DNA from: Dicaeum eximium
Taxonomy: Eukaryota > Chordata > Aves > Passeriformes > Dicaeidae
DNA: 64,000 nucleotides
Reading direction: 5' to 3'
Assembly (NCBI GenBank): GCA_013396995.1
Contig: VWZP01005670.1
Coordinates: 99,373-163,372, forward strand
Shown here piece after piece: positions 24,610 to 38,500 of the stretch. The number at the start of each line of letters is the position of its first letter. Positions within the stretch are counted from its first letter, which is position 1. Position numbers and translations under genes: made by a program. The notes under the pieces were generated by a model. It saw only the letters and a list, made by a program, of their open reading frames with translations. It did no database searches and had not been told where the DNA came from.

Positions 24610-26230
24610 AATGAAAAAAAATCTATGCATATCCCACAGTGATACAGACCAGCAGCCAAGATCACTTCTCTCATATTTTTGCTTTTTGCCTTCCGAAAAA
24701 GGTACTAAAACCTGAAAAATTGAGTAGTATTTCATATTTCATTTCATTTGGAGCACAGTATTACAGAACAAATTTCAGAAGCAAAAATTCAAGACTTGAG
24801 GCAAACATCAAATTAATAAAATTAATAATATTATCTAGTTGAGGTTCCTTAAATTAACTGTAGTATCTTTGCTTTTTAATTCTTGCTGAAAAATGAACCT
24901 TTTAAATACACAGTACCCACCTGTTGTACGGGCACAAAAGAAAACACAGTGATCTATAACCTCAAATTCCTACCCAATCTTTCCAAATTGCTATTGTACA
25001 CTGACACCTGTAGCTACCTCATCACCCACTGTACTTCATACATCACTAAATATCCTTCCAGTCACTCTGATGTCACCACCAGAACAAGGTTTTTACTTTC
25101 CTAGACTCCTTGCAGGACACCTCTAACCTCAGCAGCATCTCTGCTGGTCAGAAACAGAAGGCTGGGCATGCAAGATTCCTGCTGTGTCCTAACCACTAGG
25201 TAAAAGGCTGCTGTAAAAGAGGATATTAAAAAAAAAAAAAAGTGAAGCTGTAGAAAGCAGCTTCTAGGAAACAGTTTTAGACTCAGTGAGACATTTGAAT
25301 TTGCTGTCAGTTTGGTGATTTAAGGCTGTTCCTGTGCATCCTTACCAAGCAAACCCTGGGGAGCTTTGCCTGATGGAGACACAAAGCTGATCAGGTGCTA
25401 CTGCACCAAAGCAGGGCTGCCTGCCACAACCCCCTGGCAGTGAAACCTGGGCTCCCTTCAGTCCAAATCCATCTCTGGGAAACTACTGACAAGAAAATCC
25501 CATCCAGTTTTCACCCAGCATTTTTTTTTCACTGCACAGGACAGGCAGAAGAACTGCTTTTGTACTCCTATGCCATTGCCCAGTACTTAGGAGTAAATAC
25601 AAAATTAAGAAATTTCTTTTCAGCATCCCACACATTATCAAGCAAAAAATTCAAGGTACTTGTGGAACAGTACCCAAAGCCACTTTCTGTAGTTTCTTTC
25701 ATTGCCCAGGGATGAGAACTGTGACCAGATAGAAAAGTGTTTGCACTTAAGAGAGGCTATTCCAAAATACAAAGGAAACCAATATTTTACCACTGCCTAC
25801 CTCTCTCTTTTGATTACGAGGCAGCTGCAACACCTTCAGTCATAAATGGTTCATTGGCATCCTTCAACTCAACAAGCATCTTTAAACTGATGCTGCAAAG
25901 GTTATGGATACAAGGCAAACACTCCTGGCCCTCAGAGCTCTGGAAGGATTACAATTTGGCATAAGCAAGGTGAATCATCCAACACTTTTCATTGTTTTCA
26001 TACTTCATACTGAATAAAATCCTGGGTATGCACAGTGTTAGGAAGCAGGATATTACTGCCACTTGATTACAGCACTAAGAAAAAGCATAAGTGAGTGTGT
26101 GCTGCCCTGAGCAGCTGCACTGTCCTCCCTGGACATGGAGCACACAACACAGAGCACGAGGCATCACCACCTCTCCACACACAGGTTTAGCACAGCTGTG
26201 TCTTACTTGCCACAGAGTCTGAAAATATGA
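24610..26230. other. non-coding stretch 3' of CYB5R3
   Basis: Contains an A13 run at about 25,229. No exon recognised. It may hold the tail of the CYB5R3 3' UTR. Confidence 0.5.
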
Positions 26231-26236
26231 AGCATT

Positions 26237-26242
26237 TTTAAT
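26237..26242 (-). promoter_or_regulatory. CYB5R3: candidate ATTAAA polyadenylation signal of CYB5R3
   Basis: ATTAAA on the minus strand about 108 bp past the CYB5R3 stop. It is the nearest recognisable hexamer, and a canonical AATAAA was not seen close by. This is inferred from sequence only. Confidence 0.3.
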
Positions 26243-26349
26243 TTAAATGTATTTCCCAGCACTGTGCATCAGCCACCCCTGTAATTTTGTTCCCCACTAA
26301 ATGTTTTTTTCCTTCCCTTCTACACAAGATCCCTGAATAACAGTTGTCT

Positions 26350-26522
26350 TTAGAAGGAGAACCTCAAGTCCTTGGCATAGCCCAGTTTGTCCAGGTTGGG
26401 AATGCAAGCATACTGGATCATTGGAGGAGGTCCACACATGAGGATCAGAACATCGTTCTGAGGTGGGGGCAGGTGCTCTCTGATCATCTCTTGGTTCACA
26501 AATCCTCGGCTGTAATCCCAAT
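26350..26522 (-). CDS. CYB5R3: CYB5R3 exon 9 and stop codon
   Basis: It encodes WDYSRGFVNQEMIREHLPPP, then LMCGPPPMIQYACIPNLDKL, and ends LRFSF followed by TAA. CGPPPM carries the NADH-contacting cysteine. The C-terminus stops level with the human protein. A TTTAACAG acceptor precedes it. Confidence 0.96.
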
Positions 26523-29500
26523 CTGTTAAAAAAAAAATGAAAGTAGGGGAAGGGGAATGAGGTTAAAAGGAGGAAAAGAGAGATACAAATCACTTTAGGA
26601 AGGAGAAATCCTGCTAATGAAGCTGGTCCCAGCTGGAACACTTACAGTGACAGTCAGTTTTACTGGGATTCAAGTTTGACCATCACATCCCCAGCCCTGG
26701 ATGCAGAACAAACTTTTGCTGCTGCTGACCCAAACTTTTGGGCACCGTAAAACTGACACTTTTTTTAATCCCAGTTTTGGTCAGGTTTCACATATGACAG
26801 TGAAAATCTGCAGAACAGTCTTAAGGAGGTCCAAGGAGGAACTTTTATCCCAACTGCTAAGATCAGTTCACAATTTCCCCAAAGAAGGAATGGCAGTCAG
26901 AAATTCCAGGAGAACACTAACTGCAGTGGATGACACACAACAGAACAGGCTGTGGGGAGGGCAAGACCCTTCCCTTAGGGTACCAGAGGTGTATTCTTGG
27001 TCACAAGGCAGAGAAGGCATGTGGCTTTTCCTCCTCTGCCCCAAACTCCCACTGAATACGAGTGTGACTCTATCCTGACATGAGTGGGCATGACAGGGAA
27101 TGGTAAGAAAGGAAAACCACAAGGATTGACACTTTAGCCTTCTCTTCCTCAAGCTTGTTCAGCAAGCTCAGGCATGGATCTGTGCCTGTGAGCTACACAG
27201 TGCCTCTGGCACTGCAGCTGCCTCAGGACAGGCTCCAAACACAAGGATAACATGGTGTATTTGTCTGTGGGGAAGGAGAAAAGAAAGTCACCCTCCACAG
27301 GAGACAATGGTAAATATTCAGGTGTAGCCACGGGAGGAACACTGCACTGGCACTGGCACTGGCCTGAGGCGGGCTTTGGAAACACTTCTCTGCTTACACC
27401 TGAGCCTGTGTGCATCCCTGCGTGGGGAATGGTGCTACTCAGACACTCACTAAGCAAGAAATGAATCATGAAGCTCAGGAACACACAGATGACACAGCAT
27501 GTCTCCTGTAAAGCACATTAACACTCCTGAGTTTCACACCAAGTGGCACTTCAGGACTTACTCTCCGGTGCCGTGTCCAGCGTGTACCAGCACTTGAAGC
27601 GGCTGGGATTCTGAGCCTGGATCTCCTCGAGCTCGGAACGTAACAGGATATCCTTCTCCGTCTGCAGGACAAGGAAACAATGACCACACCCTGCTGCATG
27701 TGAGTGCAGCCCTCAGGTGGCCACAGAGCAGCAGCTACTGCACAGCCCTGAGAGATGAAGAGGTGATTCAACTCCGGTTTAAAGGCTGAAGAGGCCAAAC
27801 CCAAGTTATTTCCATGCCTAGCCTGTGGCCAGAGCTAAGAAAAGGCTCGTAACTTTCCCAAATCCTGACCATGCAATGCCTTCCCTCTAAAAATAAAACA
27901 AAGCAGAACCATCACTTAATCAAGGAATCAGAAGAATAAAGCCCTTTGTAGCACTATTACATCAAAAAACTAATCATGACTGCACAGAAATATCTCTCTA
28001 CCACTTCATGCTGTGCCACCAAGACAGGGAAATGCCACTTTTCTCACCTTTGCCAATTCAAGTATCATCAGTACTGCCATATGGAGACTGCCTGGCTTTT
28101 AAAAAGCATGTGGAATGAACAACCAAAAGGGTATCAAGTTCTGGTTGGAACAATGAACATGACTCAGGGTATCAAGTTTGGCTCCTCCCTGACGGAGCAT
28201 CACTGAAGGCCAAAGGAAAGCCTTATTTCCCTAACAGCAGCCGCAGTCTGGGCAGGAAGGAAAAAGGCAGGGGCTGAAAGTGCTCCCATGCCCTGCAGTA
28301 ATTTGGCACAGAGGTCACCACTAAGTCCAGATAACGTGGGGATAAGGAGGAACGTGCAGCACCTATTCCAGAGAAGGTGCTATCGCTCTATCCGCAGCTG
28401 TGCGTGCTCCAGCAAAACTCCTACTGGCCCTGGCCAACTCAAAGTGTGCCAGCCAGAAGCACAATAGGAGCCCATGTACATGGTTTTAAACACTTTAGAA
28501 CATTTTTTAAGACTGCTTTCTATTTCTGGAATTTATAGCCACTCTTTAAAGCCAGGCACTGATGTTTCCACAGGCTGCTGCTAACAGGCAGGGAACTGCT
28601 CCCCAGGCTCTCCCTCCCAGCTGCAGTGGGTTTCCCATGCTGCTAAAGCAGCTCCAGCCCTGTGTTAGCCATTCTGAATCATTCCAAGCAAATCCTGGCC
28701 CTCCTGCCTGATACCACTGCACTTTATGCCAAATCCAAGGGCTCCAGCCAGCAGCAGAGAGCACTACCAGGGCTCCTCAGAACAGGCAATCTCAGCACTT
28801 GGATCATAGCTCCTGGGCAGAAAAACCTCAGGTTGTGACTCAGGTATCACAGAACTGCCTGGGTTGGAAGGGACCTTAAAGCCCATCCAGTTCCACCCAG
28901 GTTGCTCAGAGCCCCATCCAACCTGGCCTTGGACACTTCCAGGGATCCAGGGGCAGCCACAGCTTCTCTGGGCACCCTGTGCCAGGGCCTCACAGAGAAC
29001 AATTTCTTCCTCATATCCAATCTAAACCTCCCTTCTGTCAGTGTGAAGCCATTCCTCCTTGTTCTGTCACTCCAGGCCCTTGTCAAGTCTCTCTCCATCT
29101 TTCCTGTAGGCCTAGGTATGGCACAAATGAAATGAGCACACACTGAATAAGAGAAGGAAAATAGAGGAGACCCTAAAGAAACTAAAAACCACAAGCATGA
29201 AGTGAAGCTCACCACAAATAATGACTCATAATCCAGACAAAAATATTCATTAGAGGGAGAAATTAAAAAGCAGAAAGATTCACAGCAGAAGAACATCAGG
29301 CCAAGAAAGGGTATTGCACACCAACATTTGGGTTATCCAAAAAAATCTCTCTTGAAAGGATTCCATGGATGAGAGAGCTTCCCTCTGGCCAGCATGCAGG
29401 ATGCCACACCTCAAGGAGCAAGAGAAGCATGGGAAAAACTGACAGAGGGGATGGAAATGAAAGCTGACAGCCAAGAAGAACCATAGCTCTGTAACTGAGG

Positions 29501-32500
29501 GACCTGCTGGAGACCACACTTTTAGCCTCATCCAAGACATCCTCAGACAGAAAGATTCCACAGACAAACACTACTGCAAAGCTGGGGAGTTAGAATTGCT
29601 GGAGGAGACAAATGTCCACCCCTTTTATGTTCCCACTGAGAAAGACAGCTCTGAAAGTCTGCCCAAAACATTAATAACTTGCAAAAAGGAATGCAGGGCT
29701 TTAACATTCATAAACTGGATTAGAAACAGAGCAATGAGTCACAGGAAGGCAAACATTAGCAAACATTTCTGTAGTAAGGCTAAACCCTCAATTTATCACA
29801 GTGCTTTTATATGGGAGGTTTCCAACATTTCAGTTCACTTCTCCCCTCAGGGTTTGTGTATCTGTGATTTCATTTGGTGAGTGAAGTCCTGCTAGGTAAG
29901 TAAAACACTACCAACAGAAAAAAAGGGACAGAATTACCTGATTAGCAAACAGCAGCTGGCACGTGGTGGGGTCATCTTTGTCCTTTATGATTGCTCGAAT
30001 GATCTGCAGCATAGGTGTTATCCCTGGAAGAGAGAGGCAGCTCAGTGATGTGAGGATGGGGAGTAAAAGAAGGGACAAGTGGGAAAACGAGAGCAAATGT
30101 ATCTGCCAGCTGTCAGAAACCTCAGATGAGTCCTTACAGATACCTACCAGTTCCGCCTGCAATCATACCCACGTATTTCACTGTCTTGGTAACTGGTTCA
30201 GCTTTCTTTTCTGGCCGAATATCAAACTTGCCTGAAGAGAGAAAGAGATGGAAAACACTGAAGCAAGCAGGAAATATCTCCTGTTATACCTTTCCAGCAC
30301 ATCCTGCTAAACTGACTTCATTTCAGCCCTGCCACCCTTCCCTCCCAGAGGACAGAAAAGGTGAAGATGTCCTGAATTAAAGCAATCCTGAAAGCTGATT
30401 TTAAGTCATGAGGTGGTCACATCAGACACTGACATGGGTTATGACTTATCCCTGACCACAGCCTACATACACACCACCTGTACTTCAATTTGCTCACATC
30501 CCATACCCCCAGTGACATTCACAAGCCCTGATTCTGGAAACAGTTCAACACTAAGGAATTGATCTACTCAGAGTTTATTTCCCCCGAGCAGATTATTTTA
30601 AGGAAAAATAAAATATGCAGCATGGTGGGTTTTATTTTTTTTTTTTTTTTTGTTTTTCTCTTTTTGAGCTGATTTACCCATTTCAGCCAAACACAACAGA
30701 GAGTCTGAAACTCCCCAAAACACTGTGCTGTATTCACAGCTCTCTTCATCCAGGATAACATGAATGCTACATACAAAGCTCTGGAAAATCATGTGTCAGA
30801 GTTCAGCTTCACACTAAACTGCCAGAAGGTTTTTGTGACACGATTGTGGCTGCCTTATACTAACATGAGATATTTTACATTGACATAAAAGTAATGCCTA
30901 CTCATAAAGTTCATTTTTGCTTGGGAAATTAGCAGTGGACAGTGCAAATATCCAGTGTTTTTGTCAGTGTATGAACTATGTCCATATAAGCATAGAAAAA
31001 ACCCATCCCTTAATTGAGAACAGCATCAATAAAAAGCACTTCTATAGTAATAAGGCATTTTTCCTGTACTGTTTACTCTGGGTAAATTCTATCTTCCAAA
31101 CCAGCCTTGCCTTTTCCTTTGTACACAAGGAGGCCACTTGGTCCTCTGAAGTCAATGGTGTCCCCTATTTTCAGGTTGTCCAAGTACTGAGACATCTTCC
31201 CCCCATCAGGAAACTTGGGATGGACACCTCTGAAATAGACCTGTTAAAAACAATAAAAGAGCAATTCAGTCCCACAGTTCAGAGGAGAGCATTTGCCCTT
31301 CAAATTTTTCGGTACAAATACTCCTCATGCAAAGAACACAATTACTCCATAAAGAAATGCAATGTCTGACTGACAAAAGATCAAAATGCCACTCCTGCCC
31401 ATATTTTTGGGCAGAGTTCAGTGATTTCTCCACTGTAGTTCTGCAACACAAAAAGATATTGATAATAATCAACACAATTTACACCCAAGTTTAAAACGGG
31501 CTAGAAAAATAAAGAAAAAACCCAAAACACTGTGATTCCAAAGAGCAAAATTCTAAGAAGAAATCCAGTGCAGATATTCATATTTTAAATTCCTAACAGC
31601 TTTAAATGATAGGTAGTCTAGCTACCAAGTACATTATCACAAGTAAAATCACATTCTTACAGATTAAATCAATCATTCCCACTGTCTGGATCAGTAATGA
31701 TAATGATCATCACTCTCAGTGATCATAATGACCAAATTCCCTTGGCTTCAAAAGCAGCTGCCCATTCAGGCAAGGTTAATTCCTTATTCCAGAAGGATTA
31801 AAAAGCATATGAACATCTGCAGGGTTACTCAGAGGGTGCAAAACAATGCAGCATCTCATGAGACACCCCCGCTAAAGAAGTGCCTGCAAAATGCCATGTG
31901 GACTGTAGGTAATGGCACATTCCTGAAGAGAAGCCAGCACATAAAGGCACAGTAAAGGTGGCTCAGAAGTTGCTCAGCCTGGGAACAGAGAGTGACATTC
32001 TCACCTTAACAACAAGATCCACAAAGCCCTTGTCATCATCACTGGAAACTGGAGTGTAAGGTCTGACAACCAGAGCTCCATCAATCCGTGCAGACAGGTA
32101 GATGTGCTGCCCTGTTGCGGGGGAAAAACACAAAAACTAGTTTTCTTTCCAAAGATTTTTCTTTCAGTGGATGTGCTGAAATGCAGCCTCAAAGCTCTAA
32201 CTACCTTATTTTTGGGCATCACTTCTTACTTTCTTATTTTGCTGACACTGCAACAACCTTGCCAGAGTAGTTAGTCATGCTAAGTAGGCAAGTAGATCTA
32301 CCTGGAAGGACAGACAACTAACTCCACTGCTAATTCTGTGTGTCAATCATAACTTCATGCATTTACATTTACCAAAGCCTGGACTGTACCCAGATCTTTC
32401 AAAAGATGGGATTTGTCTCTCCTGTACAGAGAAATGAAAGGGACACAGGAGGGGAAAACTGTCCAAGGTGGTTCACACATCTTTATTAATGTATTAGTTG

Positions 32501-35500
32501 TAACTGCCAGTTTAGTTAAAACTGAGCTTGTAACTGTTCTTGCTTTGACCACAGATCCCTCATGTCTTCCAGGAGCTCTCCAGCTGCCTTTGCTAAAGCT
32601 GCCTAGACACAAAGCACTTTTCTAACCCTGCTAGTCCTCCAGCTTAACATGGGAATGCAGCAACCACGTTTCCATCTGTCACACATCCCCTAAGCTCTCC
32701 GCAACAGTTTCTCTTCTCAATGTCTCCATCTTTTTTTCCTGAAAAAACAAGAAAAGAACTAACTTCTATGGAAGGTTTTCCTATAAAACTCCAGCATTCT
32801 GAAGACACCCAAGTGAAGATTAACCGGGAGGGGAGAGAGAGGTTTTGAGTTTTGTTTTTTTATCACCATTAGGTCAACAGAACAAGCATCTCCCGATGAT
32901 GGCACAGCTCCTCTGCCTGTTGTGGGAACACAAAGCAGGGATTTTACCAGGAGCTGGTTTGCAAATGATCATAATGACCATATTACATTAGCTCCAGAAG
33001 CAGCTGACCTTTCAGGCATGGTTAATTCCTTACTTCATAAGGATTACAAAGTGCTAGGTGAAGAAAGATGTGCTACCTGGTGACTTGGGGAATGAACAAC
33101 CATAACTCACCTGAAGCTGTACTTGGACATTTCATATTCCAGGAACCCTCCCGGCAAAGCCTACAGACATCCTGCTAGGGCAGACCTGGAGGGAGCTGCA
33201 GCAGGGAGCTCCTGTTCCTTCTCTAGGGCAGAAGTGGCTGCAGGCACAGACCCACAGACCCCTGGTGGCCACTGCAGAATGTCAGCCCAGACAGTGGGGC
33301 CGCTGCTGGGGCACATCTCACAAGATCTGGTACAAAGCAGAAGAGGTGCCCCTCCCAGAGAGAAAATGTGCCTTATGCCCTCACCTGTTAGTGCTTTACA
33401 GCACCCTGACAGGACATAAGTTGGCAGCCTCTGCATGGGGCCACATACAACCCTCTGCCTCAGAATGAAGCTTTCAGTGGTTTTGGTGACAAAAGGCAAA
33501 TGCTGGTGCTGGACTAAACAGCATCTGCCACCCAACTGCAGCTCTGCTGCTCCCAGCTGCTTTTCCATCCTCTGCAGCTTTCAGCTCTCTCTGCTTCCCA
33601 AGCCTCACCCTGCAAACCACTCCTCAATGTCTATTTTGGGCAAGCCAGGGAAAGGAGCTTTGCTTTCATGGCTACTAAAAAGATGGAGGGATTTTTAACA
33701 TCCCAAACAAGATGGAACTTAACACCTGGAAAAGGTGCTGACAACAACCACAAAGCACAGGAGCCACGGATCACTGCAGCAGCTTGTTAAAGTGGAAGTC
33801 CTATTAAACACAAGTCACAATTAAATGCTCTTTAAACAAGCAGGAGGAAACAATGGCACTAAGCTGTTATGGAAGGCACCACACCACGTGGCAGGGCCTT
33901 TGGAAACAGCTATCCCTGGGTGATTCAAAAGTTCCATGAAATTCAGAAGTGAGGAGATCATCTTGTAAACCACATGTGTTAGGGGACAAGTGGATGAGAG
34001 TGATGCCTCAGGGCACGGAAAGGGACTGCAGGGATTCAGCCCAACGGGCATAACACATGCTGGAAAGCTGAGACTGGAAAAGTACAAGTGTTTGTTCCTA
34101 CTCTCTCCACAGAAACAAGCTGGATGTTCACTCATGTACACTGCATTTCAGAGCCTGCAGATTACTCACAGCACCAGGATAATCAGTAACAGCTCCAGCC
34201 ACATGAGCAGTACTCCAAATTCAAAACATAGGGAAAAAACCCCCCTCAAAATCTCTTCTAGTGTAATTAATGCAAGCAACATTTGGATTCTTCATAAGGG
34301 ACGTACCTAGTGGGAGACCCAGAATGTGCTCCATGGAAGGGAGAGCAAATCGAAATCTCCTTGTGTCATGACTAACTTCCTGAAAGAGGAAAACCAAAGA
34401 ACAGTCAGCTCTGTTGTTGGGATTTAATGTTTGTGATTTCACTACTAAAACAAGACAAGTCAGGTGTCCTCAGGATTAAGAATTAATGACACAATGATAT
34501 TTATGTCCAGATTAGGACTAAGGGATAACTTTCCAAGTACTATGGACATTTACACTGCCTTCTGTGAGAAGGCCGCAAGATACAAATTAATTAGTTCTTC
34601 AATTCTCATTTCACGTTTAAATATGCAGCAGTTCAAGGCCAAAGTATTCTGATTTTCATCTCTCAAAATCAGATGAATTAAACATTTCAATGGAAGTAGC
34701 AACCTGGTTCCTTTTGCTGTGGTAAGGTCTTTAAAGTATTTTCCCTATAAAAACTGAATTAATCCTTGGCCGAAATTGAAAAGAGCACTGTATTTAGATA
34801 TGAATAAAATTATGACAATATATCCAGGCCTGCTGGGATAATTATTCTAATCTTTACTAGGAAAGTCACACCTTGAATAAAATTCTGGCAATAAGTAAGG
34901 GAACAATAATTTTTTTATATTATGAAAGTTTTATGTTTTAAAAATCAGGTCATATTCATAGGAATGAAAAACACAGCAAAAAAGGGAAAAGATAGAGAAA
35001 GAAACAGCACACAGCTTAATGCCTCATCCAGTGACTTGCTGTTTTACAGGGTTTTGTAACCCTTATTTTGTTTGCTTAACTGTTTTCAAAGTAACCAACG
35101 GAGACAAATTTCTTCCTCACAGTTTGTCTCATCTTCCCTTACTATGGTCATACTGATGAAATTTTCTTCACAGTACCTCATTTTGAGGCAAAACCTGAAG
35201 GAAGAAGGGAACTGACTGGCAGTCTCAAAAGGGCTTCTCTGTACTTATGTCTATTCAGGAGCAGTAACTGCCACTGAAAATTCCTTTAGAAAGACAACTA
35301 ATGTCAACTTAACACTGCTGCTCTGACTGCTGCTGTTTCTGTATGGAAATTTCAGCACTGTAGGGAAATCACTGGATTTTGCCAATAATGCTGCATGCAG
35401 AAAGAACAAAGCTCTGAATTTCCATTGATCATCTCACCAATTAAAGTTGAGAAAGTATTTGGTGCATCATGAGGCAACTGTGACAAACTAAGAGGCTGAG

Positions 35501-38500
35501 GGAATCCCCAATACCAAGATGAGCACGCCTGTGCCTCTCTCTGTCACACAACCAGGACACGGAGCCTGCCACTCTGCAAGGTGTCATCATGGCTGGATTA
35601 CAGACAGCCTTGGATCAGGATGCACTGCCAGCATGAGGTCACTGCCCTTTGGCACTGTCCTAAGCACCTGGAACCCAGCTTCCACACACTTCAGTCTCAA
35701 GCTGCAGTGCCAAGCTGGAGAACAGTTTTTGCAGGCTGGTGTTTTGCTGAATCCATTGAAAGGCAGCAAATTAATTATGCACACCGTTATAAAACCAACA
35801 AAGCAAACTGAAGTTGTTGGCTTTTTGAAGGCATGAACTAAATTAGCACATCTAACTGCATCAGAAAATATTTTTCCTATGCTGTGTGCTAGGAAGCAGC
35901 CTCGAGCCTCCTACTTCTCTGTTCAAAAGACAGGTGTGGCAGACTCAATTTGGACATAACATAAAATCAGAGAAGGATTTGGGTGGAAGGGACATTAAAG
36001 ATCACCCAGCTTATCCCCTGCCATGGGCAGGGATACCTTCCACTAGCCCAGGTTGCTCAGAGCCCCATCCAGCCTGGCCTTGGACATTTCCAGGGATGGG
36101 GCAGCCACAGCTGCTCTGGGCACCCTGTGCCAGGGCCTCACCACCCTCACAGGCAGAATTTCTTCCTCATATTCCATCTAAATCTGCTCTCTGTCAGTGT
36201 GAAGCCATTCCCCCTGTCCTGTCACTCCAGGCCCTTATCCAGAGTCTCTCCCCATCCTTCCTGTGGGCTCCCTTCAGGCCACAATAAGGTCACCCCAAAG
36301 CCTTCTCCAGGCAGAAAATCCCAATTCCCTCAGCCTTTCCTGACCTCATGAGAAGCAGGAAGTCTATAATAACAGTGTGGTTGCAGTACACCTGTGAAAT
36401 TAATTCAGCAATGCAGCCCAGCCCAAGCCACAGGGAAGCTCTCAGTTCCCACAAACTAAGGACTCAAAATGACAGTATTTTTTTTGTTTCCTATGATGAA
36501 ACCAGTGAAAGCCAACAGTGCACACTCTAAACCTCAAACGAAGCTCTGTTCCAGTCCAAAGTCTTCTGATAAACTTCTGAATAGCTCACAGCCTTAAAAA
36601 GTCAACATTAAAAATATCTTCAGGTGTGACTTTACACCTGAAAAGCCAAAATTTCTCTCTCATGCTTTTGATGGTGGGTTTACCCAAGGGAAACCCAGAC
36701 TCTTCAACTTTGGTGGTTTTGGCTCACTTCCCACAAGCTTTGCTACCAATTTCTGATGGCAAGATCCACCCCTGAAAGCATCATGACCTTTCTCTGGTAT
36801 TCCACTTGAGCAAGAACTTAATTTTGTACCAGGAGGCTTTACTTCAAACAGAGAGAAAGAGAAGCTGAGACAGCTCGGGTGCTGTCAGGACTGCATGACT
36901 TAAACACCTGTCTTCCTGTAACACATTACAGTGCATCAATCCAGTAACAGGAACCAGTATCAACACAGTTCTGACAGCTGCTGTTGAATGCCACTGACCA
37001 TGAAAAAGCTGCCTGCTCTGCCTGCCAGCAGGGCTTGTGTCCCTTAGCCCAGTCAGTGGTGCACAGTTTGGGAATTTCTACTGATGTGCTCCACAACATG
37101 AGACACACCTGAGTGTGAGTTTGATCATTTCCAAGCAGCATTCTCCACTCTGAACTGTTTGGAAACAAGCTGCTGGCAGAACTGCAGAACTCAGTTAGAC
37201 CACAAAAAGAGCTTTTATAAAGAAGTCCTTTCCCCAAGACAAGTGTATCCACCCCGCTGGGACACCACCCAAGACTTCAGAAGCTGTAAGCATTTCACAG
37301 CGCCCAGGGAGAGGTCATGCTCAGCACTGCACGTGCACCTACCTCCTTATCAATCAGCCTCAGTGCATACTTCACTTCTGGGTCCTTCAGGGTAATTGCA
37401 GGCTGGGGATTCCTGAACAGCCTCATGAAGGAGGTGTAGATCAGCCATAATGGGTATACCACAACCTGACGCAACTGCAGCAGCACAGAAACAGCGTTAG
37501 ACACGTGTGCAGAACGAGAGGGAGTTATCTGGGTGACAAGGAATTAGGTACTATGCCACAGCAATCTAACCACCGAAAAGAATGTGTTTATTTGAGCAGG
37601 AAGAGGAAGCATTATTAAAAAAAAAAAATATCCCAAACCCACAGATTTGCTTTATGAAGACCTGGCATCACTTCTGTGTTGAGGCACTTACACAGCAGCA
37701 CGGGGCTGCCAGGCTGGCAGCTGCACACAAAGTGAGGCTGTCACAGCTCCATGTCCCCAGGTCCCCTGACAGGGAGGCTGAATCCCCATCTCCAGCAGGC
37801 ACACAGACACACCTGTCACATGTGTCCAAATACACACAGAATATCCTGAGTTGGGAGGGGCCCATTAGGATCATCAGTCCAACCCCACACAGGACACCCA
37901 AATGTTCCTTGAATTCTGTCAGGCTCGGGGCTGTAATGATTCCCTGGGGAGCTCCGGTGCCCAACCACCCTTTGGGGATAGAACCTTTTCCTAATACCCA
38001 ACCTAAACCTGTGCCTGACCCCACTGACCAACACAGCCAGACACACACAAACAGCACCGAGGGGCTCGAGCTGTTCCCCTCCCCAGGGATCGGGATGAAG
38101 GTCCATGAGTGGGAATTCCACAGACACACACCTGAAGGAGCTGGATCCCCCAGCAGCTGGCTTTGCCCTGGCACAGTGTGCCCACTCTCCAGGCTCCCCA
38201 GCTGCTGCCATCTGGATACGGGGCCACTGCTGCACAGACCCCCCAGGCACTGCAAACACCCATAATCTGGGCTCTCACACTTGAGCACAGACCCCTCTGG
38301 ACAGCCCCTCTTGTCCCTTTACCATCATCTTCCCCACATCTGAAGCCCTATAAGACAGGAACAAATTATGCTGTGACACCACACCACTTTCTTTACATTG
38401 GGGCAGGAGAATAAACTGCACAACTACTTCTAAAAATCCTCTCTGACTCAGTAATTTATTATTTAACACTTCAACAGAGTAGAGGGGAAAAGCATGACTA

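Noticed and set aside
1..26300. U12 snRNA and POLDIP3 first exon expected from human synteny
   Set aside because: I looked for the U12 5' sequence and the MADISLDEL-like N-terminus and saw neither.
37582..38288. Long overlapping frames on both strands (227 and 206 codons)
   Set aside because: They run through an old CR1 in CYB5R3 intron 1.
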